Of a stretch of DNA of 64,000 nucleotides, positions 57,118 to 64,000 are shown in pieces. This DNA is from Straminergon stramineum (lineage: Eukaryota > Streptophyta > Bryopsida > Hypnales > Calliergonaceae). Where the stretch lies: NCBI GenBank assembly GCA_963920665.1, contig OY987263.1:19951430-20015429 (forward strand). Direction: 5' to 3'. The position numbers were made by a program, and so were the translations under genes. Under the pieces are notes generated by a model. It was not told the DNA's origin and made no database searches. It was given only the letters and a program-made list of their open reading frames with translations. Position 1 is the first letter of the stretch. Each line of letters starts with the position of its first letter.

Positions 57118-59150
57118 CCATAAAGAACCGAGTCCATATCTTCAATATCCCTTGCTTTGGAGTATTTTTTTCCCACTGAGTATAAATGGGAATTAATCAT
57201 TTATATTTTTTAGTAATAAAATCACATAACTAATATAATTTCTAAAATTTTTAAATTTTTAATAAAAATTTAAAATTATTGTGATTTTTTCAAGTAAGAA
57301 TGAAGAAAATTCATATAAAATATAATATATACTTTGAAAATTCTGAAAATTGCACCGCACATGCATGTTATAATGTGGGACATCATGGTGTAATCCAAAA
57401 TTTTGTGTCATTCTATAAGTAGAAATACTATATACCATGATTATAGGCTTAAAGTTCAAATAGCTATTAATAGTTTAATTTTACAATTTAAAAATAAATT
57501 CTAAGTTAGAAATTAGACTTAGTTTACTTCATTCTATTAGTTTATCTCAAATTAAAATAAGATAATTCTTTCACTAAAATTTAGATTTAGAGCAAGGAGG
57601 TACAAGTTGCCAAAATCCACTGAAAAGCATCTTTTGAGATAAGTTCTTTTAGCACCTTCTTTCCTAGAGAAGTAAAAAATACCTCAATGAGAGAATTTCA
57701 AACCCCCTTTGATGCAAATATATTCAAATTACTCTAAAAAAATTGGATGAAAAATGAAGTTCTTCATCATGTTTTGTTCACCCAAGTGCCATTTTTATAA
57801 CATTGTTTACCAATGAGGTAGGGGGCCTTTTTGCATCTTTGAAAAAGAGTCCCCTATGGTGAACAAAATTATCTTATATGATTCTTTAGAAAACTTCAAT
57901 CCTTTAGGATTAAGTTCCAATAAGAGTATTACTCTTGGGACATACGAATTAGGTGATTTTGTTTAAAACCTACAAAGTTTGTATATTTTGTTCATTTGGA
58001 TCAATTCAGAAGTCTTTAAAATGATAAAAATAAATCAAGGCATGTAAATGAGATCAAGATGTGTATTCTTGATAATTTATTTTTAATTATTTTTGGATCT
58101 ATTGAACTTGTTGGTATAAATTGTTTAATTGAAAAATTTGCAAGCATCATAGTGCACAATTTATTAAGTTCTTATTGATAAATTGAATTATTTTGTATTA
58201 TGCACAAATGCACAACTAAATGTAATTCATATCCAAAAATAATATTAACATAAAATTGTTTGATATTCCAAATGCTTGATTTTGAGGATTCTAGGTAAAT
58301 AAGACACAACTTGCTTTTTCAACCTAAAAAATTCATTAAAAATACTTTAAAATCTTTAATTGTGATGAATTTTTATTTGATACATTATAACTTTATAAGT
58401 GGAGTAGTAGACACTTAAAATCACATTTGGTAAAGTCATACTTTATTATAATTAAAAGATGAACTTGTTTGACACAACAATGTGGATTTGTAGACTAAAA
58501 TTGTAGCCACTAAAAGTGAAGACAACTTTTTTGGATACCCTTATAAGAACTTAACCCTTTAATGAATTGATAAATCCATTCTTGACATCTACAAAGCATA
58601 ATACCTTCCCAACATGAAAAGAATCAATGCCTAATTATACAATGACATGTTTCTAGCTCCATGGTTCTTGAAGGCAAGTTAATTTGGTTCTTGAAGGGTT
58701 AAATACTTCAATATGTCATACCTCATTAAGGTAGTCTACTCTAAAAGTGCTCATGCTTTAAAAGTGATCATTAAATTTTGCAATGTACCAACAATATACT
58801 CTAAGAGTACCTTCCAAGAGGTGGTCGCTTTTAGAGACCATTGCATTTCAACTTCAAAAATTTGTAACTAATTCCATGAAGGTCCAAAAAATATGAAATG
58901 ACTTGAGTTCGGTGCCAATTCCATTTTCCTTCCTTCTAAAATTTACTGAAATTTTTTTCAAGGAGTGGAGCATCCCCAAAAAGGCAATAAGCTCTTGAAT
59001 GGTCGCTTCAAGAGCGGACTACCTAAGTAACTTACTGTAGTGCATTACAGAGATTCTAGGCGGGTGTTTCTGCCGAGTGAGGCAGTACTGTAACTTACTG
59101 TTCTTCTTTCGGCTAGGCAGGCCCAATTTTCAAGGAATGATAATTTACTA
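57118..59150. other. AT-rich spacer with a diverged family B copy
   Basis: About 57290-57840 aligns loosely with 37260-37800 (AGAATGAAGAAAATTCATAT, CATGATTATAGGC). No clean ends are seen. TTAACCCTTTAATG at 58553 and GAAGGGTTAAA near 58700 may be a further small TTAA element. No gene. Confidence 0.4.
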
Positions 59151-59156
59151 ATACAT

Positions 59157-59203
59157 CACTACAGAAAAAAATCAAACATAACTTATGATATTCACCACTT
59201 TTA
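59157..59203 (+). other. Possible CACTA-like terminus
   Basis: CACTACAGAAAAAAATC begins at 59157, close to the CACTA consensus end. No matching right end or TATGACT-type subterminal repeat was found in the window. Confidence 0.2.
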
Positions 59204-61010
59204 CAAAACGCAAGACATTAAATCGTCCATTCGAAGGTGGACCCGCCTGACGTGGTGCACAGGCTGGAACACAGGCTCAGCCATGCCCTGAAGCCTCGCC
59301 AACCCACCTCCAATGGATCTCAACCCGGTACCCCTAACGCCTGCTCCCATCGCAACAGAGACGGAGTGCCACTCAACAGAGGCAAAGGTTCGTGTTGGAG
59401 GTCTTTGAACTTCCTTTGTCGTGTCGCGTCGCCGTTTTGGCTTAGGATTTAGTGTATGCACTATCATTGTTGCTTCTCCCTATAGTTATTGTAGTTTGGA
59501 GTATGTTTGTTGTTGGCGCCTTGTCTGCGCCTTGTCCACACCTCTTCCGTAGGCTTGGAGAGTGTTTGTTGACATTTGAGTAAATAAGTGTGGATAATGA
59601 CCAAGGTTCTAAATTCAGATTCTAAATGTGGTAGAAAAAGAATTCCGTTATTTGTAAGCAAGCGTTGAAGTAAGCGGAAGCAAAAGTATGCTTGATTGAT
59701 TAACTGAAAGTACGAAGAAGCCTACTATGCAAGACAAATCGTAAGCTTTGAACTCATTGGAAATTACTTCAAAATCCAAAAGGGTCAAAATCGATTTCAA
59801 ACAACCGCCCTTCTTAGTCTTTAGTGGAGATATGCTATTGATGGTCATTGGTCAACAATTGCAAGCAGACACGAAAAACTTGCGGCAAACAGTTTTGTCG
59901 AGAAAGGAAATGACCTCATCTTCAAATCGTGCTAATTCATCTAGCTCAAACATGCTTGAGTTAAAAGACTTTCCTACCAAAATTGAAGAAGATAGCTTAA
60001 TCATAAAAATGGATGTTCCTACTATCGAGATGATGAACTCAAAGAGTTATCATTCTTGACATCTTCATGTCTTGCACAACCAAATACAATAGTCTTTTAG
60101 CTGAGAATGTGTCTAGAATGTTACTATCGTAGATTTGCTTAATGATTTAATTAGTGATTTGGAACCAAGAGAAAAGCACATCAGGGTTCGCTATACGGTG
60201 AGGATCTCCTTATTTGTTGAATATGAGTTTGTTATATTGGTCAATCGAGTTTCATCAGCCCTTCAGTTGATGCATCTTGATTTGCTTTGAATTAATTTTA
60301 TGGGCCCATCTTTTTCTTCAGGTGGTATCTGTGCAAGGACTTGAGTTGGACTGGCGGATTTCCTAGATGTTGTCAATGGGAAACTTTTTTGGAGACATGC
60401 TATCATTGCACGAGGATATAGGAGTCAAATGGGGTTGCTTCTTCATAATAGGTGGGAACTTTGCAATGAGATATACCTGCCTAAGTCATTCTTTAGATGT
60501 TTGCTTCTAGATGTTCATGGAGTTTAATCAAGTTAGGTTGCTAAATCAATTTGTGAAACATTACACAATAAATTATTGTATAGTTAGACTACAAGAATTC
60601 AAGTATGTATGTAGATCATCTGTGAATCACACTTGACCTTGGTCTTGTTCTTGCAGATGATGGATCTACAATAGCTAAATGCTGGACCAATGGTAATCAG
60701 GTCCAAACAACTATAGGAGAAGCAACAACGGCGCACTCCCTAAACCCTAAGTCCAAATGGCGACGTGACATGACGAAAGAAGTTCAAAGACCTCTAGCAC
60801 AAACCTCTGCCTCTATCGAGTGGCGCTTTGTCTTTGTTGTGGTGGGAATGGGCGGTAGGAGTGTCGGGTCAAGAGTACCAAGTCGAGATTTATTAGAGGT
60901 GGGCAGGCGAAGCCGTGGGGCGTGGCTAGGCCCATATTCCAGCCCGCATGCCATGTCAAGTAGGCCCACCTTCTAATGAACAATTTAATGTCTTGCTTAC
61001 AAAACTATAA
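59204..61010. mobile_element. 1.8-kb element with about 300-bp imperfect inverted arms
   Basis: 59204-59500 is the inverse of about 60710-61010 over its full length, at roughly three-quarters identity. Shared words are AAGACATTAAAT, GAAGGTGG, GAGGTCTTTGAACTTC and GTTGCTTCTCC. Long inverted arms are typical of Mutator-like elements. The core (59650-60650) has a 103-codon frame at 59748-60059 (LKDFPTKIEEDSLIIKMDV in it) and other broken frames, none recognised. It could be captured host sequence (Pack-MULE style); that is inference. Confidence 0.6.
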
Positions 61011-61130
61011 ATAATAGGGTCATTATCCATTAAGATCACCAAATTCCAAAATATACTTCCAAATTGAACTTTATAATGATTTTTCTCAAATCGTCAAATT
61101 TGGAGATGATTCTAGATGTTCAAGGATTAA

Positions 61131-61855
61131 CCTTAAAAATCTATTGAAGACACAAATCATTGTTTGGATGACTTCACCTACAACTATAGAATGGAAAAAA
61201 AATGTTTTTTCATCCAATATTTTTTTTGGAAGTTGCTTGAGAAATTTTTAGGGGATAATATTGCAAATTTCCTCATTATGGTATTGTTGGCTTTTCTAGA
61301 GAAGAAGATGCTGAATCCATGAATCATCCTTGTAGTGTATTATGGCCATTTCTTACTATTTACTCTTGATGTGAATTTTCATCATAAATATGACATTTTT
61401 TTAGTTTGAGCTCAACTAACGAAATGAAGCTTATCAAGTGTAAATTCTATTCTAATTGAAATTTTGAAAGATTTTTAAATTTCAATATTTTATAGCAATA
61501 TGAACTTTGGGCCTATAACTATAGTTTGTTGATTTTCTAATTTTAGAGTAATATGATAACTTTAGTTTATACCATGATTTTATAAACTAAAATGTACATC
61601 AATGGTGAAAATTTCAGATTTTTTGAGTATATTTTGTATTTGAAATAAATTTTCTGCATTTTTTCCTTCAAAAATTCACAATAATTTTAAAATTTTCCCT
61701 AAAAATTGAGAATTTTATAACTCATAGTAGATGTATGAATTCATCTTTAGAAATACATAAAAAAATTTCATTCATATTTGGCTACAAAATGGCAACAAAT
61801 AGAGTCATGGATAATGAGGCTTGAAATCAATGGTCATGGGCCAATTCTTCTAGGG
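61131..61855 (-). mobile_element. 725-bp TTAA-flanked element (family B, copy 2)
   Basis: TTAA at 61127-61130 and 61856-61859 bound an inverse copy of 37101-37809, with end CTTCTAGGG against CCCTAGAAG. Shared inner words include ATTTACTCTTGATGTGAATTT-like and ATAAGCTT/AAGCTTAT. No coding frame. Confidence 0.7.
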
Positions 61856-61859
61856 TTAA

Positions 61860-62181
61860 CACCTAAATTAGAATTGCTAAGACATTTGAGAAAATCAGAA
61901 TTTTCTAGAGGGCCATTTGACTCTAGCTAGTAGTGAAAATACAAAAAAAAATAAAAATGTTTCTTTTTCTTTTATATATTTGCATTGCTAGCCAATCAAA
62001 CAACCTTCTAGAGAGTCCAAATTTTCTCTAATGTCTTTATTTTCTCAAGCAAAGTTGAGTGAATTGACATTCACTTGGACAGATATTGAATCAACACTCA
62101 TAGTAGGAACTCACACTTATATTGAGACACACAACCATTCAAGCTAGTGTTTCATAATGGCCACAAACATGTGAATATACC
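61860..62181. other. AT-rich spacer, no gene seen
   Basis: No frame, splice pattern or repeat end recognised. Confidence 0.4.
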
Positions 62182-62572
62182 TATGGTAGAACCACCCATT
62201 ACCAAGAAATTATGCATTCTATGCATGATTTGGAGTAGTAGAAGGCAATGTAAATTTTCTACCTTGTCGAAGAATGGAAATCATAGGGATTACAAATTTT
62301 TTGATAATTTTATGCCTGGAATTGAAATTACTATGAGTTTTGAAAGTCAAAAGTTGATCTGGACCTATACCCAACATAGAAAGTCTTCCATTATTCCTCA
62401 TTCAAAGTCTACTTTGGCTCTCAAAACCAAGCATATGTGTCATGATACTAATGGTTAGAAGATGGTTAGAAACCAAGAATTGATGGTTAGAAATTAGTCA
62501 ACATGTATTGAATTTCCTAATACCTATAGATTGGCTATAGGGACCTGGTTGGTAATGGGTGGTTCTACCATA
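62182..62572. mobile_element. 391-bp MITE with perfect 24-bp terminal repeats
   Basis: The left end begins TATGGTAGAACCACCCATTA and 62549-62572 is the exact inverse of the first 24 bases. The single copy in this window has no other resemblance between the halves. A 103-codon frame, 62147-62458, crosses the left end and is not taken as a gene. Confidence 0.7.
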
Positions 62573-63232
62573 CTATCGCACTCAACTACCATAAATCTTC
62601 ATTATGTGGAGATGCAGTTGCTTCCAAAAACTTGGCAACCATTTTTTATTTTTTTTAATGCTCACATTCTTATTCATTGCCATCTCGAGATTCCAGCTAG
62701 GCTTAGTTTTTACTAAGCAACCCAAGTGGGAATTTCAAGATAAACTTTCACATTTTAAAAGTGGTTTGTAACACCACCCTTAGGGCCTGGTGGAAGTAGA
62801 CTTTAACGTTCTTAGGGCAACTCTACCAATTCAACATAAAAAGGAATGTGAAATAGTTTTCATAGAGTGAAGTTATAGACCAATTAGTTATAGTAGCGTC
62901 TCTTCTTCTTTGGGAAGAGTCACAATGCAATCCAAGCTTCATTCCTTGGCAATACTTTATCCAAAGTCTCATATAAAGTAATACTTCAATATTTTACAAG
63001 TTTATTTTATTATATGTAACAAATATGAAATTCGTTCACTAGATAGATTTATTCTATTAGTGAGGGCAAAATTAGTGTCACATGCAAAATCAATGTCACT
63101 ATGAAAAAGCTCTTTGCCAAAATTAAGTTAGTGTTCTTTACTCTTCAGGTTGCATTAAGGTGGGTACCTCTAGAGCTGCCACTAATTGCTATTTTCTTAT
63201 TGGCAAGTGAAAGGAGGTTCCACGGCCCCAAA
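62573..63232. other. AT-rich spacer, no gene seen
   Basis: Nothing recognisable. Confidence 0.4.
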
Positions 63233-63520
63233 CATTAGATGAAATGTGGCCCTATTAGAAGATTGCGAGTTCCCCGCAGTGGGGAACTCAGTGAACTGCA
63301 CCACTTCAGCCTGCTAATGTGGTCAGGAGGTGGTGAGGTAAAATTTATTTATTTTTTGAATATTTTTTGTTCAACTTCTTTTTCAATTTCAGGGCAAAAA
63401 AAAATATTTTTTTAGCCTTTACAACGGCTAATAGCAATCAGCTGTTCCCTCACTACTACGGGAACAACATAGGGGACAATCTTGAAACAGCCTTCTAGAG
63501 TTGCTAAAAAACATCTAATG
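63233..63520. mobile_element. CATTAGATG-family MITE (family E, copy 3)
   Basis: CATTAGATGAAATG at the left and the inverse of CATTAGATGTTTTT at the right. Inside the right end, GGCTGTTTCAAG (inverse strand) and GTTCCC words match copies 1 and 2. No coding capacity. Confidence 0.65.
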
Positions 63521-64000
63521 GAACACAGCATTTGGATTGTGTACGCAAAAGTTATGAAGGAACAAAGTTGCTAGGAACAAAAGTATTTCTTCTACATAGG
63601 TATATAAATACATAATTGATTTTGGAGATGTACACAGAGTAAAGATGGCAGTATACAGTCCTTGGCACATTTGGGGGTGCTCATCCCCCTAAATGAGGTT
63701 GTCTTTGACTGGCCCACATTGACACTCTCAAGTAATAAGAACTTAATCCAGAATGAAAATACGCTCCAGAAATTAAGGCACCAAGGTAATTAGGGTTGTG
63801 AGCTACAAATGTCTCTCCTCTATGTCGCATGAGCAGATAACTTAACTTATCGCCCTTCATCTATATCCACTTTGTCCTCAACACTCATACGATCAAGACG
63901 ATGTTGTTCGTTGCCATTTGCCAACCTGTGAGTAACATCTTGTCGTTTGGCACTTGAAGGCAAGACCTTATTCAGAGAACCATTGAAGTCACCAATTTGG
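63521..64000. other. Window end, no gene seen
   Basis: Composition is less AT-biased after about 63640, but no frame or splice pattern is convincing. Confidence 0.35.

Noticed and set aside
62147..62458. 103-codon plus-strand frame
   Set aside because: It crosses the end of a MITE with perfect terminal repeats and has A/T-driven codon use.
1..64000. tRNA or rRNA genes
   Set aside because: No cloverleaf with A and B boxes or rRNA core sequence was recognised by eye; a covariance-model scan would be needed to exclude them.

Overview
The window looks like nuclear DNA of a land plant, probably a non-seed plant such as a moss or lycophyte. This rests on plant-type proteins, plant GT-AG introns, and GC-richer genes set in very AT-rich, transposon-filled spacers. 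No species can be named from the sequence alone. Exon structures below were built by hand from splice signals, reading frame and family similarity.

Six protein-coding genes look intact. (1) An AP2/ERF transcription factor, + strand, 20187-21489, has a 23-nt first coding exon. (2) An ADP-glucose phosphorylase-like GalT/HIT enzyme, - strand, 25177-22435, has four exons. (3) A protein phosphatase-1 inhibitor-2 homologue, + strand, 25480-27424, has four exons. It lies head-to-head with (2), with 302 bp between the start codons. (4) An RHD3/Sey1/atlastin-type ER-fusion GTPase, - strand, 33511-30027, has only one intron in the coding region. (5) A monoacylglycerol-lipase-like alpha/beta hydrolase, + strand, 41152-43766, has two exons. 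(6) A secreted class III peroxidase, + strand, 53093-55031, has four exons and lacks one conserved disulfide pair. The genes do not form a pathway; genes 1-4 form a gene-rich island at 19-33.5 kb.

The rest is mostly mobile DNA. Positions 1-8970 look like the inside and right end of a CACTA-type element. It has TATGACT subterminal repeats, a GC-rich tandem array and a possible 40-aa spliced ORF. A decayed SWIM zinc-finger (MULE-transposase-like) gene follows at 8971-9709. From 13.1 to 18.5 kb a 4.8-kb element with 806-bp inverted arms sits inside a small element that ends in CCCCTAAAGG next to TTAA, and carries a second element of that type in its spacer. Further elements flanked by TTAA and beginning CC or CCC lie at 28.8, 37.1, 38.2, 40.1, 43.3, 46.1, 48.3 and 61.1 kb, which suggests a piggyBac-like (TTAA-targeting) non-autonomous superfamily. 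Other families are a 253-bp MITE with 27-bp TIRs (three copies, one interrupted), a CATTAGATG-ended MITE (three copies), a near-perfect 1.3-kb palindrome with a 34-nt loop (55.8-57.1 kb), a 1.26-kb element with perfect 26-bp GC-rich TIRs, and a 1.8-kb element with about 300-bp inverted arms.

A dispersed repeat of about 350 bp occurs four times, always on the same strand as the host gene and always in an intron or 5' leader (AP2, inhibitor-2, and twice in the lipase). No tRNA, rRNA or CRISPR array was recognised.
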